Assembly: GCA_937928405.1 (NCBI GenBank)
Contig: CALFWZ010000066.1
Span: 124,001 to 188,000 of the forward strand
DNA: 64,000 bases
Origin: an uncultured Saprospiraceae bacterium
GTDB lineage: Bacteria > Bacteroidota > Bacteroidia > Chitinophagales > Saprospiraceae
Direction of reading: 5' to 3'
Shown here: one piece after another, positions 50,515 to 61,338 of the stretch
Layout: each line of letters opens with the position of its first letter
How positions within the stretch are numbered: the first letter of the stretch is position 1
Program-made: the position numbers and the translations under genes
The notes under the pieces: model-generated
What the model saw: only the letters and a program-made list of their open reading frames with translations
What the model was told of the DNA's origin: nothing
Database searches by the model: none

Positions 50515-51060
50515 ATGCAGACTAATCAACATCTGGAGGCCATCAAAAAATTAGAGGAAATCTATGATTTATCCTTTGGCTATTTATACACACAAGGGTT
50601 TATCTTTTGTGGAGATAAGAACCTAACAAAAGATGCTATCCAGGCGCTTTTTTTAGAGTTATGTGAAAAGCCCCATATTATTAAAAACATTGAAAATCCT
50701 CAGGCCTACCTACTTACTTCTCTCAAACGAAAAATTTTAAAAACAAAGAAAAAGAACCAGCAGTCTATCGATCAGATTAATGTGACTGATCAGACAAAAG
50801 AGCTTTCCTACGAAGATTTACTCATCAAATCACAAGACGATAAAGATTTACAATTAAATATTCAGAAGGCATTATCTAGTCTTTCTCCTACCCAACGAAA
50901 GGTACTTAAACTTAGGTTTTACGAAGGTTTATCTTATGAAGAAATCGCTAGTGCGACCAGTACCTCGAAAAGAACCGTCTACAATCAAATTCACGAAGCC
51001 ATTAAACGAATCAGAAAATATGTCATGCTTGGGGTGGTTTTGGCCTATATGATTTCGTAA
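50515..51060 (+). CDS. ECF-type RNA polymerase sigma factor
   Basis: Region 4 LSSLSPTQRKVLKLRFYEGLSYEEIASATSTSKRTVYNQIHEAIKRIRKY; ATG 50515 preferred. Confidence 0.85.
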   Translation: MQTNQHLEAIKKLEEIYDLSFGYLYTQGFIFCGDKNLTKDAIQALFLELCEKPHIIKNIENPQAYLLTSLKRKILKTKKKNQQSIDQINVTDQTKELSYEDLLIKSQDDKDLQLNIQKALSSLSPTQRKVLKLRFYEGLSYEEIASATSTSKRTVYNQIHEAIKRIRKYVMLGVVLAYMIS

Positions 51061-51221
51061 AATCTCCTTTTTTTAGAACTTTATTATTTTTTTTCGTTTT
51101 TTTCATGGTAAAAACTTGGACTTAGTTGCTCTATGCTAATATAAAGGCTGTTTGTCCCCTTTTTTATAAAAACAGCTTTAACATACCATACAAACATCAG
51201 TAAGCAACTAATCTTTTGCAC

Positions 51222-52226
51222 ATGAATAACAATTTAATGACGGTCGAGCATTATGCCTCTAATGTAAGTTTTCAAGCTTATTGTCTGAAAACGGATGAAG
51301 AAGCCATTCAATACTGGACCAACTATTTAAAAGAACATCCTGATCAAGAAGACAACATCAAGCAAGCTAAAAAAATCGTAGAACTTTTATCGTTACAACT
51401 TTCCGAAAAAGAGATCTTGATAGAAAAAGAAAAAATAAAGCCTCATTTTATCGAAATTGCTTCCGCAGCAAAATCGCAATCTTCTTCTAATCGCACCTTT
51501 AATCTATGGCGCACCATGGCAAGCATGGCAGCTGTTGGTTTACTGGTAATCGCTTGTACTACCTACTGGTTTAGTCAACAGACTGCCGATAAAATAGACT
51601 ATATCACACAAAGTTTTAGCGAACCTACCAAATTGGAATTATCAGATGGTTCTACTGTATTCTTAGCGACCAATGCTTCTATCAAACACGAGCAAACATG
51701 GGAGAAAAACGACGACCGAGAAATCTGGTTGACAGGAAAGGCCTTTTTTGATGTTCGTAAAAAGCCACTCGTAGCCAATGATAAATTTATTGTACACACA
51801 AGCCAAGGTACCGTAGAAGTTTTGGGTACTTCTTTTACGATTGACGATGATAAAGAAAATTTTGAAGTCATTCTAGAAACTGGAAAATTAGCCTTCCACA
51901 GCAACGATCAACAATCCGTCATCTTAGAGCCAGACGATAAAGTTTTCTTTCAAAACGGAACCTTAAAGAAAGAAAAAGTAAATGCTAGTTATTATTCTGT
52001 TTGGAAAGAAGACCAATTAATCTTTGAAGACCAACCAGTCAGTGAAATTGTAGCAACACTCGAAGCATCTTTTGATCTAAACATAAAAGTAGAGCATCAA
52101 GAATTATTAAAAAGAAAAGTAACCGCATCAATTCCTAAAAACGATCCTGAATTATTATTACAGGCATTATCAGAGATTTACGATATACAGATCATCCGAT
52201 CCAACAAGAATATTACATTAAAATAA
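51222..52226 (+). CDS. FecR-family anti-sigma factor
   Basis: Single TM after cytoplasmic region, LSDGSTVFLATNASIKHE, GTVEVLGTSFTID, VSEIVATLEASFDLNIKVE. Confidence 0.93.
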   Translation: MNNNLMTVEHYASNVSFQAYCLKTDEEAIQYWTNYLKEHPDQEDNIKQAKKIVELLSLQLSEKEILIEKEKIKPHFIEIASAAKSQSSSNRTFNLWRTMASMAAVGLLVIACTTYWFSQQTADKIDYITQSFSEPTKLELSDGSTVFLATNASIKHEQTWEKNDDREIWLTGKAFFDVRKKPLVANDKFIVHTSQGTVEVLGTSFTIDDDKENFEVILETGKLAFHSNDQQSVILEPDDKVFFQNGTLKKEKVNASYYSVWKEDQLIFEDQPVSEIVATLEASFDLNIKVEHQELLKRKVTASIPKNDPELLLQALSEIYDIQIIRSNKNITLK

Positions 52227-52245
52227 ACCAAGACAAAGTTTCTAT

Positions 52246-55200
52246 ATGCAACCTAAAATTACATTTTTACTTTGTAGCCTTAAAAAAGTCTGGATAGGTA
52301 GTCTTTTATTACTACTCGTATTAACTTCCATACAGGCCCAAAGTCCTAAGATATTTACGAAAGAAAAAAGCTCTAACATATTAGACCATCTGACAGAAGT
52401 TTACGATGTCAATTTTATTTATGACAAGAACCAAGTAAACGGGATTCTAATTGATAGTTTTGTTAGTACGACCAATAATCTGACAAAAGATCTAGTACAG
52501 TTAGCAGATTTTGGAAATCTTAATTTTAAAAAGCTTAATGATAAAACCTACGTCATTAAAGCCAAAGAAACCAAAGCGGCACCTAAACCTGCAAAACCAA
52601 TCATCATAGAAGAAAAAAACATAGATATTTCTGGTAAAGTTTTAGATGCAAAAACCAAAGAAGAGCTAATTGGCGTCAATATAATGGTTTCACCTACCTT
52701 AGGTACCGTCACTGGCGTGGATGGTAGTTTTTCTTTATCTGTACCTGAGGATGCAGTACTAATCTTCACCTATATTGGTTATCAGAAAAAAGAAGTTAAA
52801 GTAGATGGAAAAACCTATTTAGAAGTCTTATTATCAAGCGACACCAAACTATTAGACGAGGTGGTGGTAGTAGGATATGGTTCTCAAAAACGAAGTGATG
52901 TAACAGGATCTTTGTCTTCTATTTCTGCCGAAGAAATCAAGCAATCTGCTTCGACCGGTCTAGACGCAGCCATGCAGGGACGTTCGGCAGGTGTATTTGT
53001 AACCCAAAATAGTGGCGCACCTGGTGGTGGCGTTTCCGTTCGAATTAGAGGAACCAGTTCTACCCTAGCCTCTGAACCACTTTATGTGATTGACGGGATT
53101 CCAGTGATCAATGATAACGCAGGTACTTCCACTACCTTCGAAGCAGATGGAGGTGGACAAAATGCCAATGCCCTGACCACCATCAACCCAAATGATATTG
53201 AGTCCATCGAAATCTTAAAAGATGCTTCGGCTACTGCTATTTATGGTGCCCGTGCTGCCAATGGTGTGGTGCTGATTACGACCATCAAGGGAGAAGAAGG
53301 AACCTCTAGAATTTCCTACGATACCTATTACGGATTTCAGCAGCTTTATAAAAAAGTGGGTGTTATGAATCTTAGGGAATATGCGCAATATATTAATGAA
53401 GTGGGTATCGGCAACCCTATTGAAGAATTTGAAAATCTAGATTTGCTTGGAGAAGGAACAGACTGGCAAGATGAAATCTTTAGAACTGCCCCCATGTATA
53501 ATCACCAGTTAACCATATCGGGCGGTAATAAAAAATCTACTTTTTCCTTATCAGGTGGACTACATCATAAAGATGGAATTGTACGCGGCTCTAATTTCGA
53601 TCGATATTCCCTGAAACTAAATACCACTCATAAATTTTCGGATCGTATTCAGATAGGTGGCAATGTTAACGTCGCCAGAACAAGAGAAAACATTACGTTT
53701 AATGATGCAAGCGGTGGTGTAATTTATACCGCACTGCTAACGCCGCCTATGATTCCAGCCAGAAACTTAGACGGTTCATTTGGCGTCCCTCCCAGCGAAG
53801 ACGTGATCATCACCTTCGACAATCCATTGGCCAATGCGCTAGAGACCGATGATGTTAACCGCAAGACCAGAATATTAGGTAGTGTTTTTGGAGAGTTGAA
53901 TATCTTTCCTTGGTTAAAATATCGAACGGAATTAGCAACTGATATTCTATTTACCAATCACAATACTTTTCTTTCTGCTTTCGAAAGAGGATCTCAATTT
54001 AGAAACTCCAGAGTACGTCGATTCAATGCGAACAGTTTTTTTTGGATTAATAAACATTTATTGACTTTTGATAAAAAATTCAATGATCATAATTTCAACT
54101 TGTTGGTTGGAATGGAAGCGCAAGAAGGAAAATACGAATGGTTAAATGCCACAAGGGAAAACCTTCCTAATAACGAATTACGAGAATTATCGCTAGGTGA
54201 TGCTAGTACGCAATTAGTTAATGGTGGGGCAGGACATTGGGCATTACTTTCTTATTTAGGACGCTTGAATTATAATTATCAAGATAAATATTTATTAACC
54301 TCTACTTTTAGAGTGGATGGTTCTTCGCGATTTGGTCCTAGCAATAAGTACGGGTACTTTCCTTCTTTTGCGCTTGCTTGGCGAGCATCCAACGAAAATT
54401 TTTTAAAATCATTCGAACCATTGTCCAACCTAAAATTCAGAATTGGATACGGATCTGTTGGAAATCAAGAAATCGGCTTGTACTCTTTTGCTACTACCCT
54501 CCGATCGGTGGATGTCGTGATTGCGGATGAATTGACTACAGGATTTGCACCAGACAATATTTCTAATCCAGATGTAAAATGGGAAAGTTCGGTGCAAGTT
54601 GATTTTGGGATTGATGCTGGATTTTTTAATAACCGATTGGAAGTCATTCTGGATATTTATAATAAAGATTCTAAAGATATGTTGCTGCCGGCTATTCTAC
54701 CTCGAACTGCGGGATCGGTAAATCCTCCTTTTGTCAATATTGGAAAAATGAATAATCGCGGATTTGAGATAACCATAAATACACAAAATACAACGGGTGC
54801 TTTTGATTGGAGCACGTCCATGAATTATTCGGTCAATCGAAATAAAGTCGTTGACCTTGGATCCACTGGTGCATTAACCGGAATCATTCAGCGAATTCCA
54901 ATTACTCGTACCGAAGAGGGCCGCTCTATTGGAGAATACTATGGACACCAAGTAGAAGGTATATTTGGTTCTTTAGCAGAAATTGCAGAAAGTCCTGTCC
55001 AAGAAACTGGAACGCGTCCCGGAGATATTAAATTTAAGGATTTGGATAATAACGGAGTCATTGACGATAGAGATAAAACATTTATTGGAAATCCGAATCC
55101 TGACTTTACATTTAATATCATCAACGAACTCAGTTATAAAAATTTTGACTTCAATATTTTCTTCCGAGTTGTTTCGGGTAATGAAGTCTTTAATGCGTTA

Positions 55201-55599
55201 AAAAGAGACCTAACTGGAACCGCCGGCTGGCTCAATCAATCCGTGGATGTCATTGATCGCTGGACGGTAAATAATCCAGATGGAATTAATCCAAGATCTA
55301 ATGGAAATGACCCCAATATAAATCGACGTGTATCCGATCGTTTTGTAGAAGACGGATCGTATATTAGGTTACAAAATATTTCTTTGGGTTATACCATGCC
55401 CAATGGTATAATCGAGCGAATGAAAATGCAGAGTATGCGTTTTTATGTGAGTGCACAAAACCTACTAACCATTTCTGGCTACTCGGGTTTCGATCCAGAA
55501 ATTGGTTCCTTTAATCAAAATCCTTTAATAAATGGTGTAGACAATGGTCGATTTCCCGTTGCGCGATCTTATACTTTTGGACTTAATGTAAATTTTTAA
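52246..55599 (+). CDS. SusC/RagA-type TonB-linked outer membrane protein with N-terminal STN domain
   Basis: STN-like N-terminus, ISGKVLDAKTKEELIGVNIMV, DEVVVVGYGSQKRSDVTGSLSSI, IRGTSSTLASEPLYVIDGIP. Confidence 0.96.
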   Translation: MQPKITFLLCSLKKVWIGSLLLLLVLTSIQAQSPKIFTKEKSSNILDHLTEVYDVNFIYDKNQVNGILIDSFVSTTNNLTKDLVQLADFGNLNFKKLNDKTYVIKAKETKAAPKPAKPIIIEEKNIDISGKVLDAKTKEELIGVNIMVSPTLGTVTGVDGSFSLSVPEDAVLIFTYIGYQKKEVKVDGKTYLEVLLSSDTKLLDEVVVVGYGSQKRSDVTGSLSSISAEEIKQSASTGLDAAMQGRSAGVFVTQNSGAPGGGVSVRIRGTSSTLASEPLYVIDGIPVINDNAGTSTTFEADGGGQNANALTTINPNDIESIEILKDASATAIYGARAANGVVLITTIKGEEGTSRISYDTYYGFQQLYKKVGVMNLREYAQYINEVGIGNPIEEFENLDLLGEGTDWQDEIFRTAPMYNHQLTISGGNKKSTFSLSGGLHHKDGIVRGSNFDRYSLKLNTTHKFSDRIQIGGNVNVARTRENITFNDASGGVIYTALLTPPMIPARNLDGSFGVPPSEDVIITFDNPLANALETDDVNRKTRILGSVFGELNIFPWLKYRTELATDILFTNHNTFLSAFERGSQFRNSRVRRFNANSFFWINKHLLTFDKKFNDHNFNLLVGMEAQEGKYEWLNATRENLPNNELRELSLGDASTQLVNGGAGHWALLSYLGRLNYNYQDKYLLTSTFRVDGSSRFGPSNKYGYFPSFALAWRASNENFLKSFEPLSNLKFRIGYGSVGNQEIGLYSFATTLRSVDVVIADELTTGFAPDNISNPDVKWESSVQVDFGIDAGFFNNRLEVILDIYNKDSKDMLLPAILPRTAGSVNPPFVNIGKMNNRGFEITINTQNTTGAFDWSTSMNYSVNRNKVVDLGSTGALTGIIQRIPITRTEEGRSIGEYYGHQVEGIFGSLAEIAESPVQETGTRPGDIKFKDLDNNGVIDDRDKTFIGNPNPDFTFNIINELSYKNFDFNIFFRVVSGNEVFNALKRDLTGTAGWLNQSVDVIDRWTVNNPDGINPRSNGNDPNINRRVSDRFVEDGSYIRLQNISLGYTMPNGIIERMKMQSMRFYVSAQNLLTISGYSGFDPEIGSFNQNPLINGVDNGRFPVARSYTFGLNVNF

Positions 55600-55602
55600 A
55601 TT

Positions 55603-57096
55603 ATGAAAAATATAATCATTACTAAACTCCTTCCTTTAACCCTTTTATTTTTAGGTCTAACAGCTTGCAATAACTTGATTGAAAAAGAGCCATTAGATCA
55701 ATTGATTGACGAAAATTTTTATCAATCTGCGGAGGATGCTACCCGAGCGGTAACCGCTTGCTACGCTCCTATTCATGGAACCAACTGGTACGGAAAAAGT
55801 TGGATGATGACCGAAATTCCATCTGACAATTCTACCACTGGTGGAAATGATCCAGATTTTTTAACGATTGATAATTTTACGGTCAATGGAGATAATCCAC
55901 CCAACGCCGAATTTTGGGCAGAGCATTATGTCGTCATTGTACGTACAAATAAAGTACTGGATAAGGTTCCTGACATCTCTATGGACGAAGCAGCCAAAGC
56001 AGCTATTTTGGGGGAAGCTAAATTCTTACGAGCGTTTACTTATTTTGACCTAGTAAGAATCTACGGAGGTGTGCCCATCATAACAGAAGTACAAGATATC
56101 TATTCAGACTTCAGTGTGCCCCGTGCTACAGTTCAAGAAGTTTATGATCTGATCATTGCCGACTTAGAAGATGGAATTGCAACCTTACCAGCGGAAAGAA
56201 ATGCAGCCGAAGCAGGACGCGCTACTTCTGGTGCGGCAAAGGCTTTGCTGACCAAAGTCTATCTAACCATGAAAAAATATCCTGAAGCGATGGAGTTGGC
56301 TCGAGAAATTATTGCTTCCGGCCAATACCGATTGATGGATACCTTCGATGAAAACTGGCTCAAGGAAACCAGCGACAACAATCAAGAATCTATTTTCCAA
56401 TTGCAATATACTGGCTGTGGTCCAGGTGGAACCGGTAATGCACTCCAAGCATTTTTTGCTCCTTTTGGGCAAGGAATTACGAAAAACTCAGACGGTTGGG
56501 GATCACAAACAGCGACTAGTGGACAAGCAGACCAACCTGGTACAACTATTCGAGATGCTTTTGAAGAAAATGATTTACGACAGTATCATACTATTATGAC
56601 ACCAGGTGATCATTACCCAATGATTAATCCTGAAGATGGTGGGTTTACCTATCCACTTACTAGACAGATTTCGCGTACCGGGATTAGTATCAAAAAATAT
56701 GTCATTGGTGGTGGACCGGATGTATGTTTTATGAGTTCACCTCAAAACATACACGTCATCCGTTACTCCGATGTCCTTTTGTCTTTAGCAGAAGCCTCCT
56801 GTGCCATTGGTGGTGGGATCACTGTCACACCAGATGTATTAGAAGCCTTTAATGCGGTGAGAACTAGAGCTGGTTTGGAGCCTGTCACCTCTATTACCAG
56901 CGAAATGGTTTTTCAAGAACGTAGAGTAGAATTTGCTTTTGAAAATCAAAGATGGTTCGATCTACTAAGATCTGGCAATGCCATCGAAACGCTTCGACTA
57001 CATGGAAAAGCCTTAGACGAGCATAATTTATTATTTCCAATTCCTAATGAAGAGTTAGCCGTAAACAAAAATCTTACACAAAATCCTGGATACTAA
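55603..57096 (+). CDS. SusD/RagB family lipoprotein
   Basis: Lipobox LGLTACNN; EKEPLDQLIDENFYQSAEDATRAVTACYAP; C-terminal ERRVEFAFENQRWFDLLRSG. Confidence 0.96.
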   Translation: MKNIIITKLLPLTLLFLGLTACNNLIEKEPLDQLIDENFYQSAEDATRAVTACYAPIHGTNWYGKSWMMTEIPSDNSTTGGNDPDFLTIDNFTVNGDNPPNAEFWAEHYVVIVRTNKVLDKVPDISMDEAAKAAILGEAKFLRAFTYFDLVRIYGGVPIITEVQDIYSDFSVPRATVQEVYDLIIADLEDGIATLPAERNAAEAGRATSGAAKALLTKVYLTMKKYPEAMELAREIIASGQYRLMDTFDENWLKETSDNNQESIFQLQYTGCGPGGTGNALQAFFAPFGQGITKNSDGWGSQTATSGQADQPGTTIRDAFEENDLRQYHTIMTPGDHYPMINPEDGGFTYPLTRQISRTGISIKKYVIGGGPDVCFMSSPQNIHVIRYSDVLLSLAEASCAIGGGITVTPDVLEAFNAVRTRAGLEPVTSITSEMVFQERRVEFAFENQRWFDLLRSGNAIETLRLHGKALDEHNLLFPIPNEELAVNKNLTQNPGY

Positions 57097-57098
57097 TC

Positions 57099-58187
57099 AT
57101 GAAAAATATACTTCTTTATTTATCAGTACTAAGTTTATTATTGATCGCTTCCTGCAAGAAGTACGAAGCGCCCTCAATTATGACGATCTCCCCTATTAAA
57201 GGTCCAGTAGAAACCTTGATTACTATCGAAGGAGCTAATTTCGAAGACATTATCTCTTTGAATTTCAATGATGGTGTACCTGCAAATTTCAACCCATCCT
57301 ATGGTGCTGAAAATGCGGTGTTGTTCAGGGTTCCATTAGATGCACCTCTAGGAGACAATATCATTACGATTGAGACCAAAGGTGGTACGGTTACCGCAGA
57401 CTTTAAAGTTACTTTAGATGCACCTAAGCTAACGACCTTTTATCCTGTTTCGGGAGAAGTAGGAGGAACCGTCACTTTTTTAGGAGAGAATTTTTTCGAG
57501 CCAATAGAAGTATTGTTTTTTGATAGTATTGCGGCACCTATTCTATTTTTATCTCCAGACTCAATGGTGGTAGAAGTTCCCGAAGGCGTTCAAAAAGGAT
57601 TTATAAATATAAAAGCCAACGGAGGAGACATCTCTACCAATATACAATTTTTTACAGTTACTAATATTCTTGTAAATGATTTTGATGGCGGAGGAATGCG
57701 TGCCGATACCGACAACTGGATTTTCTTTGGAAACATTTTACAAACCAACGCAAGCACCGCTATTCGTAGTTCTAATCCTGATCCACTTGATAATAATTTT
57801 TTAAAACTCTCCGGTGCCGGCGATGGCTTTCTTGGAGGAACACTGTCTCATGTTTGGGGAAATGACTTTACTGTTTTTCCTATTGAGTCCGACTTATCTA
57901 ATACACTACTAGAAATGGACTTCAATAATAACGGTCGAGAAGATTCTCATATTCTTCTTGCCCTTGCAACATTAGGTGGTTCTAATGATTACTCGTATAG
58001 CCAGGACATTGCAGAAGAAGGATGGAACCATCTTTCTATTCCATTAAGCAGGTTTGAAGACTTAAATGGATTACAAATCAACCCACAAGAAATAAATCAA
58101 GTGAAGATATTCTTGGTCAACGAGAACATGTCTCCCGCTGCCATTGAAGCAAATATTGACAACATTAAGTTTGTTCAAATCAATTAG
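57099..58187 (+). CDS. IPT/TIG-domain surface glycan-binding lipoprotein (SusE/F position)
   Basis: Lipobox LLIASCKK; two TIG-like units (ISPIKGPVETLITIEGANFED, FYPVSGEVGGTVTFLGENFFEP). Confidence 0.88.
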   Translation: MKNILLYLSVLSLLLIASCKKYEAPSIMTISPIKGPVETLITIEGANFEDIISLNFNDGVPANFNPSYGAENAVLFRVPLDAPLGDNIITIETKGGTVTADFKVTLDAPKLTTFYPVSGEVGGTVTFLGENFFEPIEVLFFDSIAAPILFLSPDSMVVEVPEGVQKGFINIKANGGDISTNIQFFTVTNILVNDFDGGGMRADTDNWIFFGNILQTNASTAIRSSNPDPLDNNFLKLSGAGDGFLGGTLSHVWGNDFTVFPIESDLSNTLLEMDFNNNGREDSHILLALATLGGSNDYSYSQDIAEEGWNHLSIPLSRFEDLNGLQINPQEINQVKIFLVNENMSPAAIEANIDNIKFVQIN

Positions 58188-58235
58188 TAAATAACCATTT
58201 TTTATTATTTTTTTATAACCAAAATTCACGTAGAT

Positions 58236-61223
58236 ATGAAAAAAATTATACTGCCTTTTTTTCTACTTTGCTTTTTAAGCATACAAGTAGGGGCACAGGT
58301 TTATTTGGACCAGTTTGATAATGGTTCCGTTGACAACACCACCATCCCGGCTGGCTTTACTTCTGAGGAAGCCGATGGTGAATGGACGATCATTCGCGAC
58401 AATTCAGCTGGTGTAGAATGGAATGCCGTTACTTATCAACCACACGACCAAGCTTCGGGTGCACCAATGGCGATTGATATATCAGCCAACAATAAGATTT
58501 TTGTTAAAGCTCTAGCAGGTAGTATTGGTACACAATTTAGAATGGATGTGTTAGATGGAGATGGATATGTAACCAGTCAAAATGCGATTGTAAAAACCTT
58601 ATTAAATGATTATACGGTTTTAGAGTTTGACTTTTCAGATAAATTCGTTGATGCTGGTTGGGGGGGAACTCCTTGTACACCTCCAACACCTGGCCAAGGC
58701 GATTGTCCGGTCGATCCTACTAATATTACAAGCCTTTTATTTTTTGTAAATCCAGGACAACCAATGAATGGAACTACGGTAAAGCTTGATTTTATCTCTG
58801 TCGGCACTGAGCCAGCAGAACCACCGATGTCTGATGTTTTTCAAGAATTATTTGATAACCCAGATTCAACTATTAATTGGATTTCAACTGGAGATGGATT
58901 TACTCAAGACATTGTTGATTCTAAATGGATCATTAGCGGAGATGGAACTAATGGACCTTATAACCCAATGGGATATGGTGTTCACAACCAAGCTACCTTT
59001 ATGCCTTCTAGTTTTGATTTATCTGCGGGCGACAATAGGGTATTTATTCGAATGCGGGCAAATGTACCTGGCGTAGCCGTAAGAGTTGATGTAGGTGACA
59101 ATAATGGATTTATTTCCACCCAAGGAAGTGTAACCAATGTCATCACTGATGAATGGGAAACGTATGAATATAATTATGCAGGTGTGCTAACTGATTTAGG
59201 TTGGGGTGGTACTCCTTGTATGCCTGATATACCAGGCCAAGGAAATTGTCCAGTTAACCCAGAGTTTATCCAAACTTTTGTCGTCTTTATTAATCCTGGA
59301 GTAGAAGCTTTTGCAGGACAAGTAGAGGTCGAATATATTTCTGTTGGAATTCCTCTAGAGCCGATTGATCCTGGAGACGCAATTGCCGTTTATGGTGACC
59401 ATTTTAACAATGATGATGGTGCATTTTTAGAAAGTGATAATTTTCTAACGGTAGAAGCGGGAACCGATTTATCCATCACTGGTGATGGCACTGCGCCTCC
59501 GTTTGCTGCTGTTAGTTATAGCCTTCACAATCAGGAAACCTTGGAGCCTGTAGTCTTAGACGTAACTGGAAATCACAAAGTATTTATAAAAGCTAAATCT
59601 AGTCTAGCAAGTGGGACTTTACTGAGAGTAGACTTAGTAGACACACTAGGGTTTACTACTTCAGAACCTTCCTTTACCCGATCACTTGAAGATGGATATA
59701 CGACCATTGAGTTAAATTTTAATGGGCAGTACACAGATTTAGGATATTCTGAGGCCTGTCCAACCATGGGTATGAGTACTTGCCCAGTTGATCCTACCGC
59801 CATACGAAATATTTTACTCTATGTTAATCCAGTAGATGGAGGATTCGAAGGAACTGTGGATATAGACTATATTTCCTTTGGTGCACCTTTAGAAGAAGAA
59901 GTTGAACCTTACGCTGATCATTTTGATGACGAAGATCGTTCTAACTGGGGTGACAGCGATGGTTTCACCGTAGAAGAATCCGGTACCGAAATCGTTTTGA
60001 CAGGTGACGGTGGTTCAGGAGATTTTTCTAATTTCAATTATACTTTACACGATCAAGAAACCCTAGATCCTATCACCACTGACCTTACACCAAATAATAA
60101 GGTATGGATCAAAGCTAAAAGTTCTGTTGATGCAACCTTATTCAGAATTGATGTGATCGATGAGGATGGTTTTATTACCAACGACAATGCCAATCAATTG
60201 GAATTAACCACTGAGTATCAAATTTTAGAATATGATTTCACAGGTCGTTATGTAGATGCTGGTTGGGGAGGTGCTCCTTGTACAGATCCTCCATGTCTAG
60301 TGAATGCTAGTAAGATTGCAAATATGTTCTTTTATGTAGAACCTGGTTCAAGTGGATTTACAGGAACGGTAACAATTGATTGGATTTCTACTATTCAACC
60401 ATTAGAAGATCCTAATCCAGAGCCAGTTGGTATTCTAGATTATGCTGACCAATTTAGTAATGGAGACAACTCTTTCCATACCGATGCTACTGGTCTAGTG
60501 AATACAGAAGTGGGTGACCTCTTGACCATTACGGGTGACGGAACTGGAACACCCTACGGAGCTATCGTTTACGAACCACATGATCAGGACTTAAATGAAG
60601 AGGTAAGATTAAATGTAGAAGGTGGTGATGGAAAAGTATTTATCTATGCGCGTTCTTCTGTTGCGGATATTCCTTTTAGAATAGATTTAATTGATTTGCA
60701 AGGATACACGACTAACTCTTCTGCGTTACAGCCTGTTTTACCAACTGAGTTTGGTCTGGTAGAATATGACTTTACTGGACGATATCTAGATGCAGGATTT
60801 AGTCCTGATTGTCCAGATGGTACCACTTGTCCGGTCGATGGGAAAAGAATTGAATCTATTCTTTTCTACCCTAATCCAGACAACGGTGGATTCGAAGGAG
60901 TCATTGATATTGACTGGATTTCTTTTGGTGATCCACTAATGGTTTCTGTTGTTGATTATGATAAAGCTTCCTCTGCAAAAGTATATCCGATGCCAGCTAA
61001 AAACGAAATCGTTTTTGAGATGGACCTCTTGAAAGGAGGTGAAGTAACGATTGAAATATTTGATATGCTAGGACAGAAAACAGCTGTCCAACACCAGTCT
61101 TTCCAAACAACAGGACTGATGTACCAACCAATTAACTTGAATCAACTAGGTACTGGAATGTACATTTTAACGGCTAGCGTTGATGGCCAACTAGTAGCTT
61201 CAGAGAAAATTACCAAAGAGTAA
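58236..61223 (+). CDS. Secreted protein with five tandem ~170-aa domains and T9SS sorting tail
   Basis: Repeats at approx. nt 58299-58838, 58839-59390, 59391-59909, 59910-60440, 60441-60938; T9SS tail KVYPMPAKNEIVFEMDL...GMYILTASVDGQLVASEKITKE. Confidence 0.88.
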   Translation: MKKIILPFFLLCFLSIQVGAQVYLDQFDNGSVDNTTIPAGFTSEEADGEWTIIRDNSAGVEWNAVTYQPHDQASGAPMAIDISANNKIFVKALAGSIGTQFRMDVLDGDGYVTSQNAIVKTLLNDYTVLEFDFSDKFVDAGWGGTPCTPPTPGQGDCPVDPTNITSLLFFVNPGQPMNGTTVKLDFISVGTEPAEPPMSDVFQELFDNPDSTINWISTGDGFTQDIVDSKWIISGDGTNGPYNPMGYGVHNQATFMPSSFDLSAGDNRVFIRMRANVPGVAVRVDVGDNNGFISTQGSVTNVITDEWETYEYNYAGVLTDLGWGGTPCMPDIPGQGNCPVNPEFIQTFVVFINPGVEAFAGQVEVEYISVGIPLEPIDPGDAIAVYGDHFNNDDGAFLESDNFLTVEAGTDLSITGDGTAPPFAAVSYSLHNQETLEPVVLDVTGNHKVFIKAKSSLASGTLLRVDLVDTLGFTTSEPSFTRSLEDGYTTIELNFNGQYTDLGYSEACPTMGMSTCPVDPTAIRNILLYVNPVDGGFEGTVDIDYISFGAPLEEEVEPYADHFDDEDRSNWGDSDGFTVEESGTEIVLTGDGGSGDFSNFNYTLHDQETLDPITTDLTPNNKVWIKAKSSVDATLFRIDVIDEDGFITNDNANQLELTTEYQILEYDFTGRYVDAGWGGAPCTDPPCLVNASKIANMFFYVEPGSSGFTGTVTIDWISTIQPLEDPNPEPVGILDYADQFSNGDNSFHTDATGLVNTEVGDLLTITGDGTGTPYGAIVYEPHDQDLNEEVRLNVEGGDGKVFIYARSSVADIPFRIDLIDLQGYTTNSSALQPVLPTEFGLVEYDFTGRYLDAGFSPDCPDGTTCPVDGKRIESILFYPNPDNGGFEGVIDIDWISFGDPLMVSVVDYDKASSAKVYPMPAKNEIVFEMDLLKGGEVTIEIFDMLGQKTAVQHQSFQTTGLMYQPINLNQLGTGMYILTASVDGQLVASEKITKE

Positions 61224-61236
61224 TTATTAGTAAGAG

Positions 61237-61274
61237 AACATCTGCTCCATTACGACGGAGCAGATGTTTTTTTT
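61237..61274 (+). terminator. Rho-independent terminator
   Basis: ACATCTGCTCC-ATTACGAC-GGAGCAGATGT followed by T-run. Confidence 0.9.
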
Positions 61275-61338
61275 GTTTATAAATTTTGTTCCAACTGATT
61301 GAATACACTGTGTATTGAAATTGTTTAAAATTAAGAAA

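Noticed and set aside
51143-51180. AAAGGCTGTTT...AAACAGCTTT hairpin between sigma factor and fecR
   Set aside because: Imperfect with a long loop; could be an attenuator, but evidence is too weak to list as a feature.
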